From an uncultured Chloroflexota bacterium (GTDB lineage: Bacteria > Chloroflexota > Anaerolineae > Anaerolineales > UBA4823): a stretch of DNA of 43,995 bases. The notes under the pieces were generated by a model, which was not told where the DNA came from, did no database searches, and saw only the letters and a program-made list of their open reading frames with translations. Made by a program: the position numbers and the translations under genes. The stretch is taken from contig CAIQIV010000237.1 in the NCBI GenBank assembly GCA_903871905.1, positions 1-43,995 on the forward strand. Reading direction: 5' to 3'. Below are positions 22,451-31,895 of this stretch, piece by piece (positions within the stretch are counted from its first letter, which is position 1; the number at the start of each line of letters is the position of its first letter).

Positions 22451-23353
22451 ATGGGTAAACCCAGACTGCTCATCGTGGAAGACGACTTCGACATTGCCAA
22501 CATGCTGCGTATCTATTTCACCGGTCAAAAATATGACGTAGACCTGGCGCCGCGCGGCGGCGATGCCCTGGAGAAAACGCGCCACAACCTGCCGCACCTG
22601 ATCGTGCTGGATATTATGCTGCCAGATATCGACGGGTTTGAAGTCTGTCGCATCCTGCGCACCAACACGCGCACCAGCCACGTGCCGATCATCTTCTTGA
22701 CCCAGAAGGATGAGCGTAGTGATAAGCTGCAGGGGCTGGAGTTGGGCGCCGACGATTACATCACCAAGCCTTTTGACATCGACGAGCTCAAGCTGCGCGT
22801 GCAGCGAGCCATTGTGCGCGCCGAGCAGCAGAGTCTGACCGATCCTCGCTCTGGATTGCCCGCCGGGCGCCTGATTGAAGACCAGCTGCGGCGCATTATC
22901 CGCCTGAAGGACTGGGCCTTGATGGATATCCGCCTGAACCACTTTGAGCCTTTCAAAGAGACCTATGGCTTTGTGGCTGCAGATGACGTAGTACGCTTCA
23001 CCGCCATGCTGCTGGGAGAGGTCGTGGACGAGCGAGGATCAACCCAGGATTTCATTGGCCACGCCGGCGGCGATAACTTCATTGTCATTACCAGCGAGAC
23101 GGCCGCCCCAGGTATCACCGCCCGTCTCAAGGAGCGTTTCAGCCAGGAGGTGCTCTCCCACTACAGCTTCATTGACCGCCAGCAGGGTTTTGTGCTCGCC
23201 AGTGGTCCAGGAGGCCAGCCGGTAGAGGCGCATCTGATGAGCATGGCAATTGGCGTGGTTTCTCCCTCGCAGCACGATTTTGCCGATATTCGCGAGATCA
23301 CCGAGCTGGCCGCTGAGGCGCGCCGCCAGCAATCTGCCGGCTCTCCTGCCTGA
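22451..23353 (+). CDS. Response regulator with degenerate GGDEF domain
   Basis: The 300-residue protein starts with a complete receiver domain: acidic pair D11-D12, phospho-acceptor D54 in LIVLDIMLPD, T84 and K106 in DYITKPF. A linker leads to a GGDEF-like domain in which the active-site loop reads AGGDNFIVI, with Asn in place of the catalytic Glu/Asp, so c-di-GMP synthesis is unlikely. The domain may bind GTP or c-di-GMP, or only dimerise. The start is preceded by GGAGGGAGG seven bases upstream. It sits 3 bp before the giant kinase, its probable phosphodonor. Confidence 0.88.
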   Translation: MGKPRLLIVEDDFDIANMLRIYFTGQKYDVDLAPRGGDALEKTRHNLPHLIVLDIMLPDIDGFEVCRILRTNTRTSHVPIIFLTQKDERSDKLQGLELGADDYITKPFDIDELKLRVQRAIVRAEQQSLTDPRSGLPAGRLIEDQLRRIIRLKDWALMDIRLNHFEPFKETYGFVAADDVVRFTAMLLGEVVDERGSTQDFIGHAGGDNFIVITSETAAPGITARLKERFSQEVLSHYSFIDRQQGFVLASGPGGQPVEAHLMSMAIGVVSPSQHDFADIREITELAAEARRQQSAGSPA

Positions 23354-23356
23354 GCC

Positions 23357-26300
23357 ATGAACATTGTTTCCCTGGGGATCATCCTGGCGCTGGTGGGGGC
23401 AGGCGCCGCCGCGCTGATTTTTGTATTGGCGCGCCGATCTGCGCAGCGTCCGTCGGATGTCCCGCTGCCCGCTGCCCGAGATGATCTTGCCACCCTGGCA
23501 AGCCACCAGCCTGCTTCTGCTGCCTGGCAGCCCGGCCAGGACTTTCCCCACGAAAGCGAAACTTTCTCCACCTCGCCCGACCAGGCTGTGCTGGTGATCC
23601 TTCCCGGCGGGACGGTGGGGCATCTTAACCAGACCGCGCGACAGTGGTTCAATATCCGGCAGACGCCGCCTAACCTGGAGTGGATTGCCCGCCGTCTGCA
23701 GCCAGAGGGCAGTTTTCTTGAACTGTGCCTGAAAGAGAGCCGGAGGCGACTGCAGTTAGATGGCGCTTACCTGGACGCATCCTCCTGCCGCATCCCATCC
23801 AACGGATCCCCCCCGCCGATGCTGGTCATCCTGCACCGCCTGGAGTGGGGCGAGACGGAGGAACAAATCTATGGGCAACCTGAGATCACAGGCGGTTCCG
23901 CCACAACCGCCTTTGAGTTATATGCTTCCTACTGCCAGGTAGCCAGCCTGTCCCTGGATCTGGAACAGGCGCTGGTTGCCATTCTTGAAGGAATCGAACG
24001 CTTGCTCCCAGCGGACCTGATCCAGGTCACGGTTTGGGACGCGAACACCCGCTGCCTGGCGCCCTACCGCCTGTTAGGGCTGCCAGGTGAAAAGCGCAGC
24101 CTGGAACCCCTGCCCGAGCTGCGCGGTGAAAACCTGGGATATTCAGCAGCGCTGATCCAGGAGCGCATGCCTGTTCGCCTCTCACTGCACAATCCCCTGC
24201 AGGAAGATCAACAAGCACGGCGTGGAATGGCTGCAGCAGAGCGGGCAGGGTCGATCTCACCTGCCATCTTCGCCTCCTTCCTGGGGGCGCCGCTGTTAGC
24301 CGGCGGACAATTCGTGGGGACCATTGAAGCTGCATCTCGTTCCCCCTCCAGCTTTACTCAGGATGACGAGCGCTTGATCGCCTGGCTGGCTGCGCCAGCC
24401 GCCACTGCTGTACAGCGCGCCGAGCACTACCGTACTGCCACGCAGGAGCAGCTGCTGACCAGGCTGGCGGAGTTGTCCGAGGCTGCCCAGGCTGCCAGTG
24501 ATACCCGCCGGCTGCTTGGCCTGATATTGGAGTATATCCGGCCGCTGGCGCCCGCAGAGATTAACGGTATCTTGCTGTACGATGAACACCGGCAGATGTT
24601 GGTTGGCAAGGAACCCTTTGCCGGCATCCCCCTTTACACACTGGAATGGTGTCGTGCCTTCCTGGCACCGGGCAGCCCGGCTGAAGCGATCTGGCTGCAA
24701 GGCCAGACGATCGTCTCAAATAATGCTCCTGAAGATCCTGCCTGGCAGGCGCTTGGCCTGCACAACCTGGCGCAAGCTGCCGGTATCCAACAGGCTATCC
24801 TGGCGCCGCTGCGCGCCCTGGGAAAACGCCTGGGCTATCTGCTGTTGGCCAAGCCCAAGCGAGGTAACTTTGAGCCGGCTGAAATCCAGCTGCTCGAAGC
24901 AGCGGTTGCCCGAGCCAGCGGCCTGGTGCTTCGCCACCAGGAGGAAAAACAGGCACAGTACCAGGCACAGGTCGATCAAGCCCTGCATCACCTGGCCCGC
25001 CTGGCCTGGGATCCGGTCAACCGGGATGAAATCCTGGTCACTGCACTAAGGGAGCTGGTCGCTCTGCTGGACGCTTCCTGCGCCGCAGCATTCCTGGTTC
25101 AGGGAGGCGCCCGGCTGCAGCCGCACCTGCCCTCGCTGATAGGGTTCGGCTCAAGCCCGGAGACACAGCCAGCCGCTATCCAGACCGATACCCCGGAATA
25201 CGCCCAAACCGCTGCAGCCACTGGCATCCCCATCCTGGCTGACCTGGGCAGGGAAGATGAAGAAATGGGACAGCCTGCGGTGACAGACCTGCGCCAGGCT
25301 CCCCTGCCTTACCGCCACCTGTCCGAAAAATACGGCATCGCCAGCGCCCTCATCCTGCCTATTGGAAACGGCAGCAGCTTTCGGGGGGAAATGCTGCTGG
25401 GTTCCCCTCATTCTGGCTATTTTACCCCCAGCGACTTGCAGATCGCCGGGCTGGCTGCGAATTTCTTGAGCGGCGCCCTGGAGCAGGCGCAGCAGCGTGA
25501 AAGCGCCGCTCCTTACCTGGGACAGCAGGTATCCCGCACCACCGCCCTGCTGCGCGCCAGCCGCGAGATTGGCCGCTGGATGGAATTCCCAGGGCTGCTG
25601 CACAGCCTGCATGACCAGGCGCTGCGTCTAAGCGGAGCTGACTGCGGCACGGTGGTCTTTTTTGATCCACAGACCTCCCGCCCGGGCATGCCGGCTATCT
25701 CCGGCTTTCATGGCGACCCTCCAGGAGAACAACTCAGCAGTCTGGAGCTGTCCGCGCTCCCCCAGCCGGATGGTGTGCTCCAGGACGATCCGGATCCCAC
25801 CCCGCATCCTGGCGTGCATGCCTCCCTGCTTGTCCCCATCAACTTCCAGGATAAACTGGTCGGGCTGATCCACGTTCATGCCATTGCCCGGAGCCGCTTC
25901 TCTGGACCCAGCCAGGAGAGCCTCCAGATCCTGGCGCAGCAAGCTGGCGCCGCCTGGGACAATGCACGCCGTTACCAGGAGCTGCAGCAGCGCAGCCAGG
26001 TGCTGACTGAGCGCCTGGGAACCCTGGCTCATCTCTTCGAAACCTCCCGCCTGTTGGAGGTGGATCAGCCGCTGGAAGAGTTGTTAGCCGCCATTGCCTC
26101 CGCCATCCAGGCTGCCACTCCCTTTGAATCAGTTTTGATCAGTGTCTACCAGGCAGAAAGCAACTCGCTTAAGCGACTGGCGGGGGCGGGCATCCCCACC
26201 TCCTTGATGCGTGATCTGCAAGCCGTTGCCCAGCCGTGGCCGGCTGTCCTGGACCTGCTGCAGGCTGAATTTCGCGTCGGACGAGCCTATTTTATACCGG

Positions 26301-29300
26301 CTGAAAAGCGTCCGGTTGTGCTCCACGATCTGTACCCGGTCAATGTCCTGCCAGCCGCCAGCCTCGAGGCACAGGCCATGGAAAACCAGCAGCAGCCCTG
26401 GCATGCAGATGATCTGCTGCTGGTCCCCCTGTTCGACGCGGCCGGCCAGCCCCTGGGGATGGTCAGCGTGGACGCCCCACGCAACCATCTGCGCCCGGAA
26501 CGCCTGGTGGTCGACGGGCTGGAGATATTCTGCAGCCAGGCGGCCCTGGGCATCGAGCGCTACCAGCAGCGCCTGGCACAGCGCCGCGCTTCCGGCGAGC
26601 TGCTGGCCGGTATGCGTCAGCAGCTAGACCTGGCACCCCATGGGGCAGTGCGTGCCGTTCAGGAGCTGGCAGACCTGCCGTCCCAGGCTATTGACCAGCG
26701 GGCAGCGCGCCTGGCAGCCGGTTTAGACATCGCAGAGCGCGTCTCACAGCAAAAGACGCGCGACGAGGTGCTGCAGGTCTTTGGTCAAGAGTTGGCTGCA
26801 CGCATGGGGCTGGGGACAGCGCTGATCGCCGAAGCCTCACCGGGCGGCCCGCGCTTGCTCTTCAGCCTGGGCAGAATCCCCCAGGTGGTCGTCCCGGGCA
26901 GCCCTGGTCTCGAAGCTCTATTGGGACAGCGCAATCCGCTACGCCAGATTCTACTTGGCAGTAACGCCACCAGCAGCCGGCCGCTGCTGGTGGCCAATCT
27001 CAATGCAGATTCTGAATGGACCAACAGCCCACTGCTTTCCGCCCTGGGAGCTCGCAGCTTTATCTGCCTGCCAATCACCAGCCAGCGCTCTTCCACTGAA
27101 CCTGGCACATCGACGGCGGACAGACCTGGGGTTGACGCCCCATATCTGGCAGTGTTGTGCGTGAGCCAGGAAGCCCTGCCGCCGTTTATCCCGGAAGATG
27201 AGCTGCTGTTCAACCTGTTGGGACGCCAGGTTGGGGTTGTGCTGCACAGCCTGGAGCTGCTGGGAAACAGCCAGCGCCGCCTGCGTGAGGTCAACCTGCT
27301 GCTGGACTTCAGCCGGCAGATCAGCGAGCTGGAGCCGGCGGGCATCCTGCGCGCCCTGGTCGAAAGCGCAGCCCGGGCTGTCCCAGCCGTCCAGGCGGCT
27401 TTTGCTGCTACCTGGGATCCACTGCGCAACCGTCTGACACCCCGGGTTGCCATTGGGTACGCCAACAACGAGCGCATGCGCAAGCTCAGCTATTCCCTGG
27501 GTGAAGGGCTTCCGGGCAAGGTGTTCCAGAGCGCCCAGGCTGTACGCCTGGCCGAGGTTGACTTTGCCAGGCAGTATGACCTGTCAGCTGATAAGCTGCT
27601 GCATTACCGGGACGCCACCGGAGGGCGTCTCCCTGTTTCCACCATGGTCCTGCCGATCCAATCCCCAACTCAGGCAGCCTCACCGTTCGGTGTCCTGGTG
27701 CTCGACAACCAGAGCCTGGAGAACGCTTTCAGCAACGATGACCAGGCCCTGATCGCTTCTCTGGTCTTGCAAACGGCACTCAGCCTGGAGAACGCCCGGT
27801 TGTACCAGTCTTCCGAGCAGCGCTCCCATCAGCTCCAGGCGCTCACCGCTGCAGCCGCCGCTATCACCACCAAGCTGGAGCCGGATGAGCTCATCGCTTC
27901 CCTGATGGACCAGCTGCAAGGGGTGCTGCCGTACGACACCGGCATCCTGTGGATCCGCCAGGGTGAACAGATGGTGGTCAGCCAGGCCCGAGGTTTTGAG
28001 GACAATGACCAGCGCATTGGGCTGACCGTCTCGATTCAGGACAGCCTGCTCATCGGTGAGATGATCCAGACTCGCCTGCCTATCAGCGTGCTGGATATCC
28101 GCAGCGATGAGCGCTTCCCCTCCTGGACCGAATACGACACCGGCCCCCTGGTGCGCCGCCTGTCCTGGTTGGGGGTACCGCTGATCACCGGCGGGCAGGT
28201 CACCGGGGTGATCGTGCTGGAAAAAGCCGAGCCTGGTGTTTACACCTCAGACCAGGTGCAGATCGCCATCACCTTCGCCAGTCAGACCGCCACCAGTCTG
28301 GAGAATGCCCGGCTGTACTCGGAAAGCCTGCGGCGCACATCGGAGCTGGACCGCCGCTCGCGGCTGCTGACTATCCTCAACCGCCTGTCCGGAGATCTCA
28401 GCAGCACCCTGGAGATCTCCCAAATACTGAGCCATGCTACCCGCGAGCTGTATCACCTGATCAATAGCAGCCGGGAGGAGGCAACCCCGCCCTGCTCAGC
28501 GGTAAGCGCTTCCCTGTTCGATCTACTGGGCAGCGTTCGCTACCAGGCCGATTACCCTCCCAGCCGCTCGCCTGTGGACACCCTGCTGGATGAAACACCG
28601 GTTTTTGAGCGCTTCCACCAGGGCCTGACCATTTATATCAGCGATGACGTGTCCCTGGAAAACGAGCTGGCCCCGGTTGCTGAATTCTTGCAGCGTTACC
28701 AGACCTATTCTTTACTCGTGGTCCCCATGACCAGCGGCGCCATGCTGCACGGCCTGCTCATGGTTCATACCTCCCGCATGGTGCACTTTGACCCCCTGGA
28801 GATTGAGCTGGCGCGCTCCATCGGCAACCAGACCGCCATCGCTTTCCAGAACGCCCGACTTTTTGCCGAGACACGCAGCCTGACCGACGACCTGGAGCTG
28901 CGTGTTCTGGAGCGCACCGGTGAGCTGCGCCAGGAGCGGCAGCGGGCAGAGACCCTGCTGCGCATCATCATGGAACTGTCAGCCAGCCTGGACCTGGACC
29001 TGGTGCTTGGAAATACACTGAGCGTGTTAAGCGAGGCAATCGACGCCGAGCAGATCACGGTGCTGCTGGCCCGCCCTGGCGAGCCGTATTTGCACCGCCT
29101 GGCCTCCATCGGCCATGCTTTTGTGCCTCCCGAGCAGAATGTCCCCACCCCCTTCGCCCCTGGCGAGGGGCTGGCCGGCTGGATTATCCAGAACCGGCAG
29201 GCGGCGTTGATCGATGATATCCATCAGGATGACCGGTGGGTGATTCGCCCGGACAACCCTACCCGCCATCGCAGCGCCATCGGTGTACCCCTGCTGGGTG

Positions 29301-30619
29301 CGCCAGAAGTCAACGGGGTGATGTTAATCTATCACCCTTCGCCGTCCCACTTCACCGCCGACCACCTTGAGCTGGCCCAGGCAGCAGCCAACCAGGTTGC
29401 CGTGGCAGTCAACAACTCCGAGTTATACCGCCAGATCAACCAGCAGGCCGAAAACCTGGCCCAGGTGCTGCGCTATCAGCAGGTGGAAGCCAGCCGCTCG
29501 CGTGCTATCCTGGAGGCAGTTGCTGACGGCGTGCTGGTGACGGATGCCCAGCGGCGCATCACCCTGTTCAATGCCTCGGCAGAAAACAACCTGGGGCTGG
29601 CGCGGGAAAAGGTGTTGGGCAGGCCGCTCGAGGCTTTTGCCGGTATCTTTGGCAGCGCTGCCCAAACCTGGATGCAGACTATCGCTGCCTGGTCCCAGGA
29701 TCCCGGATCGTACCAGTCTGGGATCACCTTTGCTGAGCAAATCACTTTGGAAGACGGCCGCGTGCTGTCCGTACACCTGGCCCCAGTCAGCGCCGATGAA
29801 GGAACTGGGAGACGTAACGAGTTCCTGGGTACAGTGTCTGTCTTCCGCGATGTCACCCACCAGGTAGCTGTAGACCGCCTCAAATCCGAATTTGTCGCCA
29901 CTGTCAGCCATGAGCTGCGCACTCCTATGACCTCCATCAAGGGCTATGTGGAGGTCCTGCTGATGGGGGCGGCTGGCGCCCTCAATGACCAACAGGCGCG
30001 CTTCCTGGGTATTGTCAAAACCAATACCGAGCGCCTGGCGATCCTGGTCAACGATCTCCTGGACATCTCGCGCATCGAGTCAGGTGGCGTGATGCTCTCT
30101 TTCCAGCCGCTCAACCTGCAGACCCTGGTTGAAGATGCGCTGATCAACTTGAAGCGGCGCACGATCGAAGAGGGCCGGCTGTTGATAGTGGAAAAGATCG
30201 CCGCCGATGACCTGCCGCGCGTATGGGGCGACCTGGACCGCGTGCGCCAGATCTTCAGCATCCTGTTGGAGAATGCCTATGTCTACAACATCCCTGGCGG
30301 CCAGGTGACGGTGACCATGCACCAAGCTGCCGACGAAATCCAGATAGATATCCATGATACGGGCGCCGGCATCCCCTCCCACGAACAGGCGCACGTCTTT
30401 GAGCGCTTCTTCCGCGGCGAAGCCCCGCTCATCCTGGGTGTCTCCGGTACTGGCCTGGGCCTGTCCATTGCCCAGAACCTGGTCCAGATGCACAACGGAC
30501 GCCTCTGGCTGGAAAGCAGCGGTGTCCACGGTGAAGGCTCCACCTTCTCATTTACCCTGCCGATCTACCGGCGGGATGGGCCGGTGCCAGCTGTTGACAG
30601 CTTTAAGCACCTGGTCTAA
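23357..30619 (+). CDS. Giant multi-GAF sensor histidine kinase
   Basis: The 2420-residue protein has one N-terminal membrane helix (about residues 4-25), then about ten GAF-like modules: approximately 185-358, 364-530, 543-714, 727-874, 887-1072, 1120-1304, 1310-1488, 1492-1656, 1669-1838 and 1863-2028. Most end in the helix pattern typified by SLENARLY. A coiled coil separates the last two. A PAS domain (about 2048-2150, ILEAVADGVLVTDAQRR), a HisKA domain with the phospho-His H2185 in VSHELRTPM, and an HATPase (IHDTGAGIP, GTGLGLSIAQN) complete it. It should autophosphorylate and pass phosphate to the receiver proteins on either side. What the GAF modules bind is not visible. Module borders are approximate. 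Confidence 0.93.
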   Translation: MNIVSLGIILALVGAGAAALIFVLARRSAQRPSDVPLPAARDDLATLASHQPASAAWQPGQDFPHESETFSTSPDQAVLVILPGGTVGHLNQTARQWFNIRQTPPNLEWIARRLQPEGSFLELCLKESRRRLQLDGAYLDASSCRIPSNGSPPPMLVILHRLEWGETEEQIYGQPEITGGSATTAFELYASYCQVASLSLDLEQALVAILEGIERLLPADLIQVTVWDANTRCLAPYRLLGLPGEKRSLEPLPELRGENLGYSAALIQERMPVRLSLHNPLQEDQQARRGMAAAERAGSISPAIFASFLGAPLLAGGQFVGTIEAASRSPSSFTQDDERLIAWLAAPAATAVQRAEHYRTATQEQLLTRLAELSEAAQAASDTRRLLGLILEYIRPLAPAEINGILLYDEHRQMLVGKEPFAGIPLYTLEWCRAFLAPGSPAEAIWLQGQTIVSNNAPEDPAWQALGLHNLAQAAGIQQAILAPLRALGKRLGYLLLAKPKRGNFEPAEIQLLEAAVARASGLVLRHQEEKQAQYQAQVDQALHHLARLAWDPVNRDEILVTALRELVALLDASCAAAFLVQGGARLQPHLPSLIGFGSSPETQPAAIQTDTPEYAQTAAATGIPILADLGREDEEMGQPAVTDLRQAPLPYRHLSEKYGIASALILPIGNGSSFRGEMLLGSPHSGYFTPSDLQIAGLAANFLSGALEQAQQRESAAPYLGQQVSRTTALLRASREIGRWMEFPGLLHSLHDQALRLSGADCGTVVFFDPQTSRPGMPAISGFHGDPPGEQLSSLELSALPQPDGVLQDDPDPTPHPGVHASLLVPINFQDKLVGLIHVHAIARSRFSGPSQESLQILAQQAGAAWDNARRYQELQQRSQVLTERLGTLAHLFETSRLLEVDQPLEELLAAIASAIQAATPFESVLISVYQAESNSLKRLAGAGIPTSLMRDLQAVAQPWPAVLDLLQAEFRVGRAYFIPAEKRPVVLHDLYPVNVLPAASLEAQAMENQQQPWHADDLLLVPLFDAAGQPLGMVSVDAPRNHLRPERLVVDGLEIFCSQAALGIERYQQRLAQRRASGELLAGMRQQLDLAPHGAVRAVQELADLPSQAIDQRAARLAAGLDIAERVSQQKTRDEVLQVFGQELAARMGLGTALIAEASPGGPRLLFSLGRIPQVVVPGSPGLEALLGQRNPLRQILLGSNATSSRPLLVANLNADSEWTNSPLLSALGARSFICLPITSQRSSTEPGTSTADRPGVDAPYLAVLCVSQEALPPFIPEDELLFNLLGRQVGVVLHSLELLGNSQRRLREVNLLLDFSRQISELEPAGILRALVESAARAVPAVQAAFAATWDPLRNRLTPRVAIGYANNERMRKLSYSLGEGLPGKVFQSAQAVRLAEVDFARQYDLSADKLLHYRDATGGRLPVSTMVLPIQSPTQAASPFGVLVLDNQSLENAFSNDDQALIASLVLQTALSLENARLYQSSEQRSHQLQALTAAAAAITTKLEPDELIASLMDQLQGVLPYDTGILWIRQGEQMVVSQARGFEDNDQRIGLTVSIQDSLLIGEMIQTRLPISVLDIRSDERFPSWTEYDTGPLVRRLSWLGVPLITGGQVTGVIVLEKAEPGVYTSDQVQIAITFASQTATSLENARLYSESLRRTSELDRRSRLLTILNRLSGDLSSTLEISQILSHATRELYHLINSSREEATPPCSAVSASLFDLLGSVRYQADYPPSRSPVDTLLDETPVFERFHQGLTIYISDDVSLENELAPVAEFLQRYQTYSLLVVPMTSGAMLHGLLMVHTSRMVHFDPLEIELARSIGNQTAIAFQNARLFAETRSLTDDLELRVLERTGELRQERQRAETLLRIIMELSASLDLDLVLGNTLSVLSEAIDAEQITVLLARPGEPYLHRLASIGHAFVPPEQNVPTPFAPGEGLAGWIIQNRQAALIDDIHQDDRWVIRPDNPTRHRSAIGVPLLGAPEVNGVMLIYHPSPSHFTADHLELAQAAANQVAVAVNNSELYRQINQQAENLAQVLRYQQVEASRSRAILEAVADGVLVTDAQRRITLFNASAENNLGLAREKVLGRPLEAFAGIFGSAAQTWMQTIAAWSQDPGSYQSGITFAEQITLEDGRVLSVHLAPVSADEGTGRRNEFLGTVSVFRDVTHQVAVDRLKSEFVATVSHELRTPMTSIKGYVEVLLMGAAGALNDQQARFLGIVKTNTERLAILVNDLLDISRIESGGVMLSFQPLNLQTLVEDALINLKRRTIEEGRLLIVEKIAADDLPRVWGDLDRVRQIFSILLENAYVYNIPGGQVTVTMHQAADEIQIDIHDTGAGIPSHEQAHVFERFFRGEAPLILGVSGTGLGLSIAQNLVQMHNGRLWLESSGVHGEGSTFSFTLPIYRRDGPVPAVDSFKHLV

Positions 30620-30687
30620 CGGCAGTCACTGCCTGCAGATTTATCGGCGTACTGATCATGTGGATCGGTACCTCAGGAACAAGGTTT

Positions 30688-31053
30688 ATGGCCAAGATCG
30701 TTATCGCTGAAGACGAACCCGATATCCGCCAGCTGGTACTCTTCACCCTGCAGTTTGCCGGGCACACCGTGATCCCCACAGCCAACGGCGAAGAGGCGCT
30801 CAATACCGTGCAAAAAGTCCTGCCGGAGCTGGTACTGCTGGATATTCGCATGCCGCGGCTGTCTGGGTTCGAGGTCTGCCGGGCGATCAAGAGTGACCCG
30901 CGCACCCAACATATCCCGGTATTATTTGTATCTGCCAAGGGGCAGGACGCAGACATCCAGATGGGAATGGAGGCCGGGGCAACCGACTACGTCCTGAAAC
31001 CCTTCTCACCCGATGACCTGATCCAGCGCGTCAAGAACGCGCTGGGAAAGTGA
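30688..31053 (+). CDS. Stand-alone receiver (CheY-like) response regulator
   Basis: The 121-residue protein is a single receiver domain with E8-D9, phospho-acceptor D52 in LVLLDIRMP, S82 and K104 in DYVLKPFSP. The start MAKIVIAED at 30688 is preferred over an upstream ATG at 30658, which adds ten unrelated residues. It lacks an output domain, so it probably acts by protein contact or as a phosphate relay for the giant kinase 68 bp upstream. Confidence 0.9.
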   Translation: MAKIVIAEDEPDIRQLVLFTLQFAGHTVIPTANGEEALNTVQKVLPELVLLDIRMPRLSGFEVCRAIKSDPRTQHIPVLFVSAKGQDADIQMGMEAGATDYVLKPFSPDDLIQRVKNALGK

Positions 31054-31055
31054 CC

Positions 31056-31076
31056 CCTGGGGAAACCCCAGGTTTT
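31056..31076 (+). terminator. Hairpin with T tract after the receiver gene
   Basis: CCTGGGG and CCCCAGG form a seven-base-pair stem with an AAA loop, followed by TTTT. The stem starts two bases after the receiver stop and 42 bp before the hydrolase start. It is probably a partial terminator lowering hydrolase expression. Confidence 0.6.
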
Positions 31077-31097
31077 GCAGACTACATACAAACGCTT

Positions 31098-31883
31098 ATG
31101 AGTGTTGTTATTGTCCAGGACGAGATCATCCACTACGAGGTGCTGGGGCGCGGCCGCCCGCTGTTCTTTATTCACAGTTGGGTGGGTTCCTGGCGCTACT
31201 GGCTGACCTCCATGCAGGCTGCCTCCATATCCTGCCGCGCCTATGCCCTCGACCTGTATGGCTATGGTGAGACCAGCCGCCGCGGCGGATGCAGCCTGCC
31301 GGCCCAGGTTGAACTGTTGGAGATGTTCCTGGAAGAGCTTGGCGTGGCACGCGTCGCCCTGGTTGGGCACGGTTTAGGCGCGGCTGTAGCCTTGCAGTTT
31401 ATCCAGCGCAACTCCGAGCGCGTCGACCGGGCGTTCCTGGTGGGACTGCCTCTCAGCGGAGAGATGATCAGCCCCCGCCTGCAGCAGGATGAGACTGGCG
31501 GACTGGTGGAATGGTTGATGGGCCGGGACCCGGCCGATGAGGCGGCGCGCATCGAAGCGCTCAAAGCAGAGCCTGGGGCTCTGGAATCCGCGTTTTCCAG
31601 CCCGCGCAGCTATGACGCCCTGACTTCGGTCCAGTCGGCAAACCTGCCGCTGCTGCTGGTGTACGGGCAGGAAGACCCGGCGCTGCAGGTTCCTGCCCCC
31701 GAGCTGGCAGGCGAGCTGCCTGAGAACATCCAGCTCCTGGTTCTGGAGGACAGCGGGCACTTCCCCATGCTGGACCAGGAGCCGCGCTTCAACCGCCTGC
31801 TGGCAGACTTCCTGGCGCTGCCATCCGGTGCCAGCCCCCGCCAGCTGATGCTCAAGGAAGAGTGGAAGCGGCGGGTCCGGTAA
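31098..31883 (+). CDS. Alpha/beta hydrolase-like protein lacking the serine nucleophile
   Basis: The protein of 261 residues is a paralogue of the hydrolase at 20324, of exactly the same length from the ATG chosen here. It keeps the fold marks GRGRPLFFIHSWVGSW, the acid in GQEDPALQVP and the His in DSGHFPML, but the nucleophile elbow reads VGHGLGA with Gly92 where Ser is expected. The oxyanion segment is HSWVG in place of HGWLG. It is thus probably not a classical hydrolase and may bind a ligand or partner. A GTG start at 31050 is possible but would run through the hairpin. The gene ends 12 bp from a convergent gene. Confidence 0.82.
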   Translation: MSVVIVQDEIIHYEVLGRGRPLFFIHSWVGSWRYWLTSMQAASISCRAYALDLYGYGETSRRGGCSLPAQVELLEMFLEELGVARVALVGHGLGAAVALQFIQRNSERVDRAFLVGLPLSGEMISPRLQQDETGGLVEWLMGRDPADEAARIEALKAEPGALESAFSSPRSYDALTSVQSANLPLLLVYGQEDPALQVPAPELAGELPENIQLLVLEDSGHFPMLDQEPRFNRLLADFLALPSGASPRQLMLKEEWKRRVR

Positions 31884-31895
31884 CCTTCCTACAGA

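Noticed and set aside
30619..30687. Short dyad GGCAG-TCA-CTGCC after the giant kinase as terminator
   Set aside because: The stem is only five base pairs and has no T run, so it is unlikely to terminate transcription.
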